Assembly (NCBI GenBank): GCA_032622095.1
Contig: CP136063.1
Location: 115,464,723 to 115,528,722, forward strand
DNA length: 64,000 nt
Direction: 5' to 3'
DNA from: Siphonodentalium dalli
Lineage: Eukaryota > Mollusca > Scaphopoda > Gadilida > Siphonodentaliidae
Shown here: positions 34,253-47,130 of the stretch, piece by piece
Position numbering within the stretch: position 1 is the stretch's first letter
Layout: every line of letters begins with the position of its first letter
Program-made: the position numbers and the translations under genes
The notes under the pieces: model-generated
Databases searched by the model: none
Told to the model about the DNA's origin: nothing
What the model saw: the letters and a program-made list of their open reading frames with translations, nothing else

Positions 34253-34840
34253 TACGAATGCCCTAAGTAATCGACTCCTTAACCACAGCAGAATTATGGG
34301 TAACTTTTCAGGATTTAGTCAGAAATATGGCTTGTTGCCATTCATCGGAAAGCTCTCCCCGAGATTGATAGGGGAAATAGGTGAGTGAACGAAGTATGTT
34401 TATGGATATCCTGTATCAAGAAACAATAGGTTTAACACTTTCAATACTAAATGGTTTCTCCCATTCAGTTATAAAGGTATACATTGGAATGTTCTGTTAT
34501 TCATTTGGAGGGGTGCTCAGGATAAATTAGCAGATGACAGTTTGATGAACAGATAGTCCAAGGGTACAAGGATTCATATTTGGTGGGAAATGTTTAGATA
34601 ATAAGTTCAACAAACAACCTATTTGTGAACTTATTATCTGAACATTTCCTGAGGGAACCACTCATCAATGAGTATTTCGTACAGAAAGGGTTAATCAAAT
34701 CGATCATGGTAATTTCAGTTAAAGTAATACAGTGAGAGCTTTCCGATGAATGGCAACATGCCATATTTCTGACTAAATCCTGAAAAGTTACCCATAATTC
34801 TGCTGTGGTTAAGGAGTTGATTATTTAGAGCATTACTGTA
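34253..34840. mobile_element. PAL-TA MITE whose loop carries ~365 bp of cargo
   Basis: Left arm 34253-34365 (TA-CGAATGCCCTAAG..GGAAAGCTCTCCCCGAGA), right arm 34731-34840 (CAGTGAGAGCTTTCCGATG..GAGCATTACTG-TA). Between them is a TTAA-c element with ~65 and ~37 bp of its own flanks. 34367-34840 is the inverse of 9037-9514, flanks included. Confidence 0.88.
34432..34694. mobile_element. TTAA-c MITE, complete, inside the PAL-TA loop
   Basis: TTAA 34432-34435 and 34691-34694; CACTTTCAATACTAAATGG and TTTCGTACAGAAAGGG ends. Nearest relative is 9183-9447. Confidence 0.88.
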
Positions 34841-36228
34841 TCTGAGAAAACATGAATAGAAGTCTGATTCTGTTTCTGACCCCTACCATTAAGACCAGGC
34901 ATGATATATTTTTCTGGATATATTTCAAAATCTGCCATTTTTATTTCAACCTGAGACCATGTTTATTTCTGATCGGTATTATTTCTCTTCACTATTCTGC
35001 AAAACTAGTCTGAACATTGCATGGTGGGTACTATATACAATAATGTTATTCAGTCTGAGTTCTATGTTAACTCGCCATCTGAATTCCAGAACAAAATTCC
35101 TCAATGTCAAACAGAGAATGTGTCTAGGGTTAATTACAGGCATGTTCTGAGCAAAGCAACAGTAATTTATTGAGTAGCTATATACCAGGTAGCCCTGTGT
35201 TCTAATTTACAAAGCTGTAGTAAAATGAGCTTGGGTGGGAGTATAATGATATACATAATTTATTTTCATTTTGATTGATTTTTGTAATGTTTAAATCTTT
35301 TAAATCGTATATACCAAATAAAATACCATTCAAATTGATTGATTAAATGCACTTGACACTGGGTTACTGCTTTGAATAAAAATAGTTGAACCTCAACACA
35401 TCTTGCAATTTTAAGACCGATGATGTGCAATTATATACATCTTATACATGTAAGTGAACTTTGTCACATTTATTTTAGGTAAATCTTTTTCCATGTTTTA
35501 TAAATGTATATCCCAGAATATTGTTCTGTCCCACTGTCTGCGGGCGTGATTTTCAGAACTAGAACACAACTCATGGAACAGAGTACAGAAATCCAAGATG
35601 TGAATGCCACTACCAACAAAAGAGTAAAGAGCTAATTCTTCCTGAGTATTAAAATACTGAGATAATCATCGACGTGATCAGTTTCATGGATTTTGTCCAG
35701 TGAAATTGATAATTGATAAGTGAAATTGATATTCATTTGCCCAAATTTCACTAATCGATTAGAATGTTAAAAGCTGGATTATCAATTCGAGGATCGAAAT
35801 TACAGCTGCAGCTAAAAAGGCACCATAGTCGAGTCTCTGCTGACTTCCTAATTCAATTGGCTCCCATTTCAGCTGATATCGTAGACACGGAGCGAATAAT
35901 GATTCTGCTCATTGATTTTTGTGAGAAGCAAATGAAATTATTTTCGGGATGTGCACAAGCTATTGATGTTTTAACGGAAGATATAATAGGCAGATAAGCG
36001 AATCTATGATCACTCTGTGAAAGCTAAGTTTACATCACACTGTCAAAAGATAGATGAGAATCATGAGTTTTTTTTATGTTGGTTATGAAAAGTTCAAAGC
36101 AGTATGTGGTGCAGACAGTAATATAAAATGAAAATTTAAATACATTTGCATCATCAAAATACATGTGCGGATATAAAAATAAATGGGCTAAGTCAGGATG
36201 ACAATAACATATAGGCCTACTAGCATGG

Positions 36229-36337
36229 TACAGTAAAGCTCTAAATAATCCACTCCTTAACCACAGCAGAATTATGGGTAACTTTTCAGGATTTAGTCAG
36301 AAATATGGCTTGTTGCCATTCATCGGAAAGCTCTCGG
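36229..36337. mobile_element. PAL-TA left half
   Basis: TA-CAGTAAAGCTCTAAATAA to GGAAAGCTCTCGGTGA. Stops at the dyad centre. Confidence 0.85.
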
Positions 36338-36419
36338 TGATATATTTGCATGAATCTTATGTTCATATTAACTTTCTAATGTACCTGTTAGGACAAAGTG
36401 CTAAATTTGAAAGCAGACA

Positions 36420-36634
36420 CTTTTAATTTAGGGACCTAAAATAGGTCATTTGTTGAACTATTATCTGAACATTTTCCTCCAACAAAATGAATCGTTTTGC
36501 ACTTGCATATTATCTTTTCACCTGTTTGTCATCTGCTAATATTTCCTAAACACCTCTCCAAATTTAATATAGACTATTCCAATGTATACTGTTATAAATG
36601 AATGGAAGAATCCATTTAGTAAAGAAAGGGTTAA
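36420..36634. mobile_element. TTAA-c MITE, degenerate left end
   Basis: GGTCATTTGTTGAACTATTA, ATCTGAACATTTTCCTCCAA, then CCATTTAGTAAAGAAAGGG-TTAA (36631-36634). Confidence 0.75.
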
Positions 36635-37099
36635 AAAGGTTCACATGGTTATTTTTGTCAAGTGATAATATTAATAGCATAATCCTGGGCCCACCAAAAA
36701 TGATCTAACAGCAATTCATTAGTTCATCAACCAACATCAAGGGCCTTCAGTATTCTAGTATTAAAGCCGTAATATAGTTATTTGAGATTTCTTTGGGGCA
36801 TTCTTACAAGGTTGAAATATTCACATGGTTCAATGACTAATTGCCCATGTTAATTATGCTTGTTCGATTTGGCTGATCCTGGGTCTAAGCACAAACTACA
36901 TATATGTGCAAGGAGGACAAGTGAAGAATCCTTGTCAAGATGTTAATCTATCACAGCTGATAGCCCAAGGTTGTGTCCATGGATGGAATAAAATTATTTG
37001 CATGATATCCCTTTAACATCCATCATGTGTAAAAGCACAGAAACTGACTGTTTTGTCAAAGAGAACAACAAATTTCATGTTGCACTACACATGTGGTGT

Positions 37100-37480
37100 A
37101 TGCTTCGTGATACTTGACCCTGAATATATGCACAATAATGTCAGTGTTGCCGAGAATGTGAATACGCGATTGCATTCAATTTAATACATCAGAGTGTTTC
37201 CGCTAAATTGAACAAGGACGCCAGCAACATTCATGAATGTGAAGATGAATACAACTTTCGATCTAATCGCGCTGGATATTATTGTGAGTTAAATGCATAT
37301 GAAAATGTTCTAGCTGGCTGAACAGACGTTATATGAGTCTAATTCACAGCGCGGCATTATTGTCAGAATCCTATTGTCGGAGCTGTGTATGCCCAGGGGG
37401 CGGACATTAATAATAATGGCCCACGCACTGCCTTCCTCAGTTGGACTTTACTTCATGCGTTTAAATACCACCCTGAGCAT
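37100..37480. other. Complex island in the giant intron
   Basis: CpG-bearing, non-repetitive (GAATACGCGATTGC, TCTAATCGCGCTGG, CAGCGCGGCATT). No exon. Candidate regulatory sequence by composition only. Confidence 0.3.
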
Positions 37481-38167
37481 TGGAGCACAACAAGAGAATA
37501 ATTTTATGTGGAGATGAACCTTTTATGCTATTGCAAATACAATGGCAATGACAGGTGTACTCCATGAGGGATCTCTTATATGGAAAACCAGACTTGCATC
37601 AGGGATTCTGTTCAACGGCTCCTGAATTGTGAACATCTATTGTGCACCCTGATAAACTTCCAGTTTTCGAACTCGAGGAAACAATTACATCGCACACACA
37701 GTATAGCTATCATATGTAAGGGGTGCAAGAAACAACCAAGACTAAGGGCACACAATTTTGGGAAAAATGTTTTTTAGTCAATTGTAAAGCTAGACTAATT
37801 GCTATGTTTATTATATATGCAGAAAAGGCAACATTTTGCTACTCAAACACAATTTATAAATGCCATTATAACCCACAAAACACACTTTGTGTGAACATGG
37901 CATTTGTTTATATACAGCGAGTAAAGAGTCGGTGATAAGCAAAACACTAAACACTGTCAATTTGTTTGGGAGAGTGATTTACAATGACCCATTCAACACC
38001 GAAATCTTGAGTGGCGAAGATTAGCAAGCGCTATATTGTAAACAATATGGAAACTTTCATGGAACAGCTACAAGAATGGATATAATTTGCTCCCAGGACA
38101 ACAGAACAGTTCTGTTTCAGTTGATATATAATTTATTTTTACTTGCCATACTGTGGAGCGCATTTAA

Positions 38168-38269
38168 GCACTTTAGATAATAAACCATAGGCCATTTGTG
38201 GAACTTATTATCTGAACATATACCTATGGACAGCTACTCCTCAATGAGTATTGGTATAGAAAGGGTTAA
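38168..38269. mobile_element. TTAA-c MITE, right part
   Basis: TTTAGATAATAAACCATAGG, GGAACTTATTATCTGAAC, then ATGAGTATTGGTATAGAAAG and GG-TTAA (38266-38269). Confidence 0.8.
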
Positions 38270-38973
38270 AATTCCTTTGATGTTGTTGAAGTTTTCCTGT
38301 CAAAACCAACTGCAGGTAACTCCAATGTTTCCCCCGTCAGTCAGAATGTTCTGAATAGTTTCAAAATTATGTCAGATGAATATCACCACTTCAAAGTGAT
38401 AGGAATAGCAAAACAAAATACCCAGATGAAACAGGATGAAATCTAATTTACTCTGTGTGTTCTAACTATCAGTCAGCAGATACCAAAAGTTCAAACATAT
38501 TATATAGGGTGCTAGTGTTGTCTATTTTTAGATTGGGAAGCAGGTTCACAGTTTGGCCCTGGAAAATAAATAACCTTCATGGTAAACCTAACAGCAGTTC
38601 CTGGAGAGTGTATAAGCATACAATGTTTAGGGCGTACAGACACACAAACAACAAGTGAACAAACACATGCATGGCAGACTCCGATTTGTTTGTACTGCGA
38701 CCCTGGCCAGATCCTGTTACCACCTGCACTTAATGACTTCAGTCAGATCTACTGGAAAATTGTAAAGAGCTATCAAAAACACATTTGCTAAATTTCTTTT
38801 TCCAAAAAAGTTCCTGGATATCCTGAGATATCTGGGAATTTTTCAGGGACAGCCAGATGTTGGGGTTATGATGGTTTCATGATGGACTTGCTTGGATCAC
38901 CAAGTTAATCAGTCTTATTGTCATTTTCATTTGATAAACAAGTGCCAAATGATAATAACTTATTTTTCATTCA

Positions 38974-39107
38974 TACAGTAATGCCCTAAATAATTGACTC
39001 CTTAACCACAGCAAAATTATGGGTAACTTTTCAGGATTTAGTCGGAAATATGACTTGATGCCATTCATCGGAAAGCTCTCACTGAGATTATTTAGGGAAT
39101 TACTGTA
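38974..39107. mobile_element. PAL-TA left half plus right tip
   Basis: TA-CAGTAATGCCCTAAATAA to GGAAAGCTCTCACTGAGA, then directly TTATTTAGGGAATTACTG-TA. The right arm is deleted from the dyad to the subterminal region. Confidence 0.85.
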
Positions 39108-39620
39108 GATGCCCATATATCAGGTATACACAGCTCATGTTTTAACATGTTTTAACATCAATGAAAAAAATCTCCCCTATTAATATCAAAATCTATTTTT
39201 GAAAGTGAATCTGTCTATTTCTGATTTACAAAGTAAAAAAAGAAAGTCTGGTTTCAATTGGTTCTGGGGTCATCTGTCATCAACCATGTGTTGTTTCTGC
39301 TATAAACCATATAAATTAGTGACATGATAATGCTATTTTGTTGAGAAACAACAGATGCTTAGCCTAATTTTATATATACTTGATATTCCCTGAATACTAA
39401 TTCTGCAGGTAATTACCATACTCAATATAATGAGCTTGTTTCAATCATAGTTTACTTAACCATGAAATAGTTTGCACATTAGTGTGCATTAATATGTTGG
39501 AAAAATGTTGCTGGTATATCCATGCAAAATGATGCTAAACTAATTGCTAGGTTTATTATAAATGGTTGGAATCCATTTAATTAGATGGCATTGTGTCAAC
39601 AAACACACAAGTTGCACAAC
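39108..39620. other. No gene seen; weak repeat
   Basis: GCTAAACTAATTGCTAGGTT at 39533 resembles GCTAGACTAATTGCTATGTT at 37788 with ~60 bp of loosely similar flank. This may be an old dispersed repeat. No coding signal. Confidence 0.35.
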
Positions 39621-39837
39621 TACAGTAATGCTCTATAATCAACTCCTTAACCACAGCAGAATTATGGATAACTTTTCAGGATTTAGTCGGAAATATGGCT
39701 TGTTGCCATTCATCGGAAAGCTCTCACTGAGAGCTTTCCGATGAATGGCAACAAGCCACATTTCCGACTAAATCCTGGAAGTTACCCATAATTCTGCTGT
39801 GGTTAAGGAGTCGATTATTTAGCGCATTTATACTGTA
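39621..39837. mobile_element. PAL-TA MITE, complete
   Basis: TA-CAGTAATGCTCTATAATC to GCGCATTTATACTG-TA. Dyad CTCACTGAGAG. A 3-base insertion sits in the right tip. Confidence 0.88.
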
Positions 39838-39979
39838 ATTGGCAAGCCGAGGGCATATAGGACTGCTGAAGGCAAAGCTTCTTACTTTACACTGGTTTAC
39901 CCAGGAAAGTCTCGCAGAAACAACCAAGGTTAGGGAGCCAAATGTTGCCAAGATATATTAATATCAACATTAAACTATA

Positions 39980-40460
39980 AAATATGACCCTGACAAGCAG
40001 TAAATATGAACCGTGATAATGAAATACTGGGGATCAAAGTAGGAAGATAACTTAGTTTAATTTTAGCCACAACCTTTAATAACACTCGGCTTGTCTGCAG
40101 CAACATGCAACCGCACTTAATCATCTCTTCAAAATGCTGATTAAAACGCAGTAAAGAAAATAACGAGAAACATTGATCGCTTGCACAAAAGCTTCCTTGG
40201 GGCATCTGCTGTTGGCATAATCAGCGCATTTATTGGCAAGATATAAATTACATTAAATCGCGGGGAAAACTCTGTCAAACTGAAGCGGGACTTGAATACG
40301 TTCAGAGGAAAATCAATGTCCTCATACTGTGGCGCGCTTCAGATATAATCGGAACCGATCGCTCATCATTAGGCCTTATAGCATTGCAAATAGAAAGCAC
40401 TGCGTCTTGTATTGTATCATTGGGTCACTGTTCACCATAGATAATTCTCCAAGGGCACTG
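39980..40460. other. Complex island in the giant intron
   Basis: CpG-bearing sequence with few repeats (AAATCGCGGGGAAAAC, GTGGCGCGCTTCAG, GGAACCGATCGCTC). No splice-flanked open frame. Candidate conserved non-coding DNA. Confidence 0.3.
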
Positions 40461-41214
40461 CATTAGAGGAAGACGCATATGAGTGAGAAGACTGCTGATT
40501 TTTTTCTCTTTGTGAATGTTATACTACTCAGATGCCATTGTATATGAAGCATCATCAGTGATATGGCTGGAGGGTCTTTGTAGAGCCCATGTCTAACTGC
40601 ACCCCCTTCCCAGGCAGGGATTCCTTATGGCAGTGATACCTTAAGTTTCTAACTGTTGATAGAAAATACATATAGCTTTATTACTAAAACTGATTGTTTT
40701 ATAAAAGGGAGGAGCCTCTTCTTATATATAAAGTTCATAATTTGAACATTTTTATAACTAGTATTAAAAAATACAATTGTGTTAGGTGAAAAGAGGTCTC
40801 ATATAGAAACCATGGGTCCAATTGATGTTGAAATGCCTATAGAGGTTTGGGGACAGAAACAATACCTAGTCACATTCCTGGCTGGTCCAAATATACAAGA
40901 AGTTATATGCTTACCACTTCAGAAACATAAAGGGTGCCATTGTTTCTCCAGTTATTTTTGCATGATTGCACAACAAAGAATTTTATAAACTATAGTGATA
41001 CACTGTCGGTTGAAGTTTACCTCTAAAGTAAATTGTATACAACTTCCAAGTCACCTAACAATTGATTACTGAGTAAATATCCTAGCTTCCTGCAGGAGAC
41101 TTCATATAACCCCATGGTATGCAAATGAGCAGCATGCTTCTATCGACAAGAAAATGAGTTATGTATAAAGCATGGCATAAAGTGCCCACACGGGATAGAT
41201 GGGTGAGGTACATG

Positions 41215-41328
41215 TACAGTAATGCCCTAAGTAATCGACTCCTTAAACACAGCAGAATTATGGGTAACTTTTCAGGATTTAGTCGGAAATATGGCTTGTT
41301 GCCATTCATCGGAAAGCTCTCGGGGAGA
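41215..41328. mobile_element. PAL-TA left half
   Basis: TA-CAGTAATGCCCTAAGTAA to GGAAAGCTCTCGGGGAGA. Ends just past the dyad. Confidence 0.88.
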
Positions 41329-42447
41329 ACAAATGAGCTGGGTTTTAATTAATGTTATTGACAGGAGCGAGGCCTTTGTAAGTTTTGCAACTTGTGCCTG
41401 AATCCCATGAATTTGAGTAGATACAAATAAATATGTTTACATCAACTAGTAAGACCTATGGCATGCAGCTAATTAAGAAACCAATGAATACATTTATTAA
41501 GTCTCTTTGAACTCCAAAAACCTAATCAATTAGAAAACAAAATATCAAGCATGCACCAAGTATATTCTCTGATTTGCCATTCGAAGAAAATAAAGGACAT
41601 TGCAATTCTCTATTCTGTGTTCTGAGTGCCCTCTCAGATTCAAAAAATTCCCATGGGTTTAGATTACAACATACTGATATTGGAGAAGCACCATTATTAC
41701 TGACATGAATATTCATATAGAATTCCACATGGGCGAGCTGTTCAACACGCCAGCCATTAAATCAACGTTATTGAATTTTTTTCCTTTTTACACCGATTAT
41801 GTTGTGAGGCAGCCTCACAAGGGATTAATAAACAATGACGAGCTAGAAAATAGGAAGTGTGTTGTGCGGGATGCGAGTCGGAAAGCAGACGTTCAGAGGA
41901 CTCCGCTCTAAAATCTCATTACGCAGTGAGTCAGTCAGGCACACAGGCTTGATATCACCGATATATCTGACAATTCTTTTGGTGCGTGTTCGCCCTGACA
42001 CATGTTGCCAATACGATATTGATCCAGCTCCCGTTCTTATAATTAAGAATTACTCTGAATATATTGCCATGCCACAGAGAATATCTCGGCAAATGTTATT
42101 ACCGGGCTTCTCAGACACTATCTTTTGAAACATTAGCTGCCTTGCGGCCCAGTGCCAAGATGAAATTTGCTTCAAATTGAAAATTCATTTTGATCTCGAT
42201 TAGTGAAGGTGGGCTTCTGAAAACTACTGTCTGTTGTTAACTGATCTCAACCGTGTTGTTAATTGATCTCTGCCCATCTTAGAAGAGATTAGATTAAAAG
42301 ATGTACTCATGAATAATGTTTTGTTTTCTTTCTGCCATTAGACCATTCCTTTTTGTCTATTTTACATCACTTTGTATAATTATCACCATTTTATCTTCCT
42401 TCAGTAGTACAAACAGTAGATTATAGTGCTCAACATGACATAGCTTA
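41329..42447. other. Complex island at 41700-42130; rest AT-rich
   Basis: The island has CpGs and long open frames on one strand (41705-41911, 41859-42128) but no splice pair or domain. Words such as GATGCGAGTCGGAAAGC and GTGCGTGTTCGCCC. Candidate regulatory DNA. Confidence 0.3.
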
Positions 42448-42627
42448 TACAGTAATGCTCTAAATAATTGACTCCTTAACCATAGCAGAATTATGGGTAA
42501 TTTTTCAGGATTTAGTCTGAATACGTCAAGAGCTTTCCGATGAATGGCAACAAGCCATATTTCCGACTAAATCCTGAAAAATTACCCATAATTCTGCTAG
42601 GAGTCGATTATTTAGAGCATTACTGTA
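42448..42627. mobile_element. PAL-TA MITE with part of left arm deleted
   Basis: TA-CAGTAATGCTCTAAATAA, left arm to TTTAGTCTGAATACGTC, then the right arm from AAGAGCTTTCCGATGAATGG to GAGCATTACTG-TA. TGTGGTTA is also lost from the right arm. Confidence 0.87.
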
Positions 42628-43329
42628 CATACTCATTATCAGTTTCCCTTTCCTGTCATACTTTCATTATTATGTTATAATTCTTGCAGTGGCTTCTTTT
42701 AGCATGGTAATACAACAAATAACAGGTATCCACCAGGAATTCAATCAGATTCAATAGTCTATAAACAAGAGAGCTCATTTGCTCAATTAAATTAGCTGAA
42801 AACCACAAATTTCTTAAATCTTCAAACAATTTTGCAGTATATGTACAGAATTTGAGGAAATCAGCTGAGAACTCAAGCCTGCTTGACATATACATGCACA
42901 AACTTCATTCCTAATGTCTATGACCATAGTGAAATCTAGAAGAGAATACAGGTGCAACTCCAGCACTCCACTAACAGCCAACAGCACAGAATAATATCCC
43001 ATACTATACCCATCTGCATGCCTCCCACCCAATAAATCATTTCTGGCATGTTTTCAATTGCAAACTGGCATATGCTGCTATGTGCTTGCTAATTCCAGCT
43101 GATGAGTTAACTACTTCATTGTTAATTCAATTAATCAAATGATTGTTTGAGAAGATATAGTCTTGACCAACCAAAGATGTTAACAGAAAAGCCCAATCAA
43201 ATTATATAAGCCTTCAGGTGAACTATGACCTTTATAGTGTGTTGGACAGATCTCCCCTCAGGCTGATAGCATCTAACACATAGCATGATGCATCACATTA
43301 GGACAATGTGTGTCTCAATCCTATGTGGT
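42628..43329. other. No gene seen
   Basis: AT-rich. Short frames on the minus strand (42656-42901, 42814-43032) have no splice support. Confidence 0.4.
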
Positions 43330-43640
43330 TTATCTGTGTTTGCATGCAGCAGCCCCTTACGGTGACCCTGGGTACATACACGTGGGTAATTTAATAAGAA
43401 TAAGGGCACAGCGTGATCAATACTTTATCTGGTCACGAGATCGCAACATCTTGACGGGCGTATTGACAAAGACCGATAGGAGCACTATGAATTCCCATAG
43501 CAATCCACTCGGCTAAATATTTAATAGACACGGAGGTTTATCTGCCTCGATTTCCTCGGGTTATCAGTCAGCGTAAACATGAACTATGGGCAGGCTTTTG
43601 TTAGCGAACTGAATTGAAGCTATTGTGTTGATCGGGAGAA
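43330..43640. other. Complex island in the giant intron
   Basis: CpG-bearing, non-repetitive (CACGAGATCGCAAC, TTGACGGGCGTATT, CCTCGATTTCCTCGG). No exon. Candidate regulatory DNA. Confidence 0.3.
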
Positions 43641-43904
43641 ATACCAGCGTGATGTTATACATAATGTGGCATGTGCACTCGATTTGTCTGTCGGGCTGTT
43701 GGCTGACAGGACTGGTTTCAGGCCATATAAGGAAAGTAGAGTGGCCATATATAGAGTATAAAATACAATCGTCGAGTTAGAACATGCATGTATAGCAAGC
43801 AAATTTCTATAGTATGAGTATTTCTTAGAACTTTCACAGTATTCTCATTTATACATTTGTCCAATTAAAGACATATTGTGGACTTATTTCAGTTAATAAA
43901 CCCG

Positions 43905-44230
43905 ATAATTTAGTTTATCACATGATTAGCACTATTTTCCAATGTAATATTCGAGCGTAATAGACACGTGTAATATCGTCGCGTGCAATGACGTCACGCT
44001 GCTCTTTGTGACAAAGTTCGCTGGCTGTTAATTATTGTTCTTTTCGATAAAATTTTAGCGATTATATGATCATGTGATAAAAAGTATTTCAAACTCGTTC
44101 TATTTTATAAGTAATTTATCAACCTCATCCACTAAATTCTATTTGAGCCTCGGTAAACCTCGGCTCAAATCAAATTTAGTGAACTCGGTTGATAAATTCC
44201 GTATAAAATAGTAACTCGTTTGAGATCCTC
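43905..44230. mobile_element. Foldback-like repeat pair with CRE-type site
   Basis: TTTATCACATGATTAGC (43914) is inverted at TGATCATGTGATAAAAAG (~44066-44083). A second hairpin follows: ACTCGTTCTATTTTATAAG (44094) pairs with TATAAAATAGTAACTCG near 44203, and TTTGAGCCTCGG pairs with CCTCGGCTCAAAT around 44156. TGACGTCA lies at 43989-43996 in CGTCGCGTGCAATGACGTC. Family unknown. Confidence 0.6.
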
Positions 44231-44422
44231 TATATCCAAATACAATCTCCACTGGAAAAACGTAGCAATCAACTATTAGAGAGTCGATAATTCCAACATA
44301 GACTGTACTACTTCAGAGAAAACCATGTTTGAATTATGCACAGATGAAATTATTTACCTTATTAGGGACAAATTATTAGGTGATACCTTCCGCAATGATT
44401 CCGCAAACATAGTCACTGTATG

Positions 44423-44626
44423 TAGAGTAATGCCTATAAAGTAATCGACTCCTTAACCACAGCAGAATTATGGGTAACTTTTCAGGATTTAGTCGGAAAT
44501 ATGGCTCAGGGAGAGCTTTCCGATGAATGGCAACAAGCCATATTTCCGACTAAATCCTGAAAAGTTACCCATACCGGGGGTAATTCTTCTGTGGTTACGG
44601 AGTCGATTAATTAGGGCATTACTGTA
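44423..44626. mobile_element. PAL-TA MITE, slightly shortened
   Basis: TA-GAGTAATGCCTATAAAGTA to GGGCATTACTG-TA. The left arm loses ~20 bp before the dyad (ATGGCTCAGGGAGAGC). The right arm carries an inserted CCGGGGG. Confidence 0.87.
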
Positions 44627-45832
44627 ATTCCTTTATAACAATGATGCTCTTTACTGCCTGTTTAGATATAAAATTTATAAAAAAAATAATTTTGGCATCA
44701 GTTCTGAACATCTACTACTTCAAACAGATATTTTACTATTCAGTCATTATATCCATTTGAGGAATGTGACATCCAATTATTATTGACAAAAACAATATCG
44801 TTGTACCCTTTCTTAAAACTCAACATATAAACGATGCAAATATGTACATAATTAGTCCCGAAGTAATCCCTGATAAACGAACAGGAAACACTCGGCCAAT
44901 CAGAGTTTATTATCATTTGTGACAATAACCCGCTTTGAGTAAGTTTATGTGCTTTGCATGTTTAAATGCCCCAAGGAAGCATGTTTCTTCACTTTAACAG
45001 TACATGTACATAGATATAGTGACCATGTAGTGACTTTCTACATTGGGTGAATTGTAGTTCAGAGATTTTAGACCAAGATCATTATCATACTTTGTTTCTC
45101 ATTTCTATTTAATATTATGCTACTGGTGTGATATATATAGTGTAGTCTAAACAAAAATTAGAATGACATATGACATATTGTATAGGTGAATTCTCTGAGA
45201 TCACTCAATTATTCACTATTTTCATATTCATCAATCAGATTATAAGCTTTTGAATACTTTAAAGACTTGCACAGATGATATAATTTTGTATCATTACACA
45301 TTCATTATCGCTTTCTTTCTTTGATGACAGTCTAATAATGAGATTAGTTTTTATGCTTCTTCACATTCCTCGGGGACAGAGAAATCAATAGCATGATTTG
45401 CAAACAGCAGCTCTCATAATTACTTCTTGTACCTCATACTGAGCGCTCAAAGCCAGTCTTGAATTTACAGCAAAAGATAAATAATAGCAAGGTCAGATAA
45501 AAAATGTTTTTATTGTGAGTAAACCAAAGTCTTCAAAACTATGTGAGAGATATCTCAAAGTGATCAACTAAAAAAAAAAAGAATAAAAAACAATATATAC
45601 AAGAAGGATATGTAGGCCTACAGTGGCTACATGCAGGCTATTACAAATATTTTGACTATATGCTGATCAGTCTTGAATGATTATATTAAACTAAAGTCAT
45701 ATTATGTGCTTATTTCACCAAAATCTTTTGTTTTACTAACCAGCCACAACACCCGCTTCGATAAACTTTCATTGAGAAAACAATATCAATGAGTGATCAA
45801 GAAACAGAAACAATTCAGTTAATACATACATG

Positions 45833-45959
45833 TACAGTAATGTCCTAAATAATCAGTGAGAGCTTTCTGATGAATGGCAACAAGCCATATTTCTGACTAA
45901 ATCCTGAAAAGTTACCCATAATTCTGTTGTGGTTAAGGAGTATTTAGAGCATTACTGTA
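45833..45959. mobile_element. PAL-TA right half plus left tip
   Basis: TA-CAGTAATGTCCTAAATAA joined directly to TCAGTGAGAGCTTTCTGATG, then the right arm to GAGCATTACTG-TA. Mirror image of the deletion at 38974-39107. Confidence 0.87.
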
Positions 45960-46078
45960 ATTCACATAAAAGAATGACCTTGTGTGCTGCCAATGAAAAC
46001 AACTGTGCAGAACAAGATTATTTGCTATATGGGTGTGTTTTGACTGTTTCAAAACCCATCCAAGTGTTTCACTTCATT

Positions 46079-46265
46079 TTAAACCCTTTCTATACTGAAA
46101 GGATTCTTCCATTCAGTTATAAAAGTATACATTGGAATGGTTTAATAGTCATTTAGATGGATGTTCCGGAAATGAGCAGACAATAGACAATGTAGATAAC
46201 ACAAGTGCATAAGGATTCCTATTCATTAGTGGAAAATGATCAGACAATAGGTTCAACAAATGGAA
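46079..46265. mobile_element. TTAA-c MITE, left two thirds
   Basis: TTAA-ACCCTTTCTATACTGAAAGG, CCATTCAGTTATAAAAG, to CAATAGGTTCAACAAATGG, then abrupt junction with the PAL-TA right half at 46266. Confidence 0.85.
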
Positions 46266-46378
46266 CTCACTGAGAGCTTTCCGATGAATGGCAACAAGCC
46301 ATATTTCCGACTAAATCCTGAAAAGTGACCCATAATTCTGCTGTGGTTAAGGAGTCGATTATTTAGAGCATTACTGTA
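46266..46378. mobile_element. PAL-TA right half
   Basis: TCACTGAGAGCTTTCCGATG to GAGCATTACTG-TA. No left arm. Starts at the dyad and abuts the broken TTAA-c element. Confidence 0.88.
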
Positions 46379-46729
46379 CACTTGGTTCAAGAAGAAATTA
46401 AATTGGCTGTAAAATTGGTTTATGGACATTTTTTTGGTGATAAATGATAATTATAAGCGGAGTTGAAAAATGAGACCAAAAAAAAAAAGGTGCAGAATTA
46501 AATTTTCCCACAAAAAATGTATATACACATTTTTCTGTGATAGATAGTAATTGCAAGCAGAGTCCCTGAATAAGGAACGAGACCAGATATCTGTCAGTGC
46601 CTTTGTCAAAATTATCCATTTGTCACAGGGGCAATTATGGACGGAGGTTCATTGACTCAATATAACTATAGGTCTCTGTCAATTGTTAGGACAATTGATT
46701 TCTGATCTTCTTGATTTGCATACACAAAA

Positions 46730-47130
46730 TAGAACAAACCGCAACATCCGGCCCATTGTGCTCCACAATAAACAGATTATGTATAGGCATATTGGCCCAG
46801 GAATTAATATCCCGCGCTCCCAATTTTAGCAGCGACTAATCTTTGTCTGCAAGCCTCTTACGTTAATTACGAGAATCAGCTTATTATGGTTGTTGCCCGA
46901 GCGTATTAAATACTGGAGATTGAGTTGGAGTGTTGTGAAGTCGAGAGCGAAAAAATCAATACGTCTCGTGAACCTTTCTGCGGGACTTTCGATCAGACGC
47001 CAATAACTTTGGTGATTATTTTATCAGAATTAAATTTTACACGAATCACTGGCTACACAATTCAGTTGCAACAAAAGAAGGTTTTGATTAATCCTTCCAC
47101 AGACTAGTGGCTGACGCTGGTGAATATTAA
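46730..47130. other. Complex island in the giant intron
   Basis: CpG-bearing (ATCCCGCGCTCCC, GCCCGAGCGTATT, GATCAGACGCC) with TTAATTA-type cores at 46862. The open frame 46925-47107 has no splice context. Confidence 0.3.
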
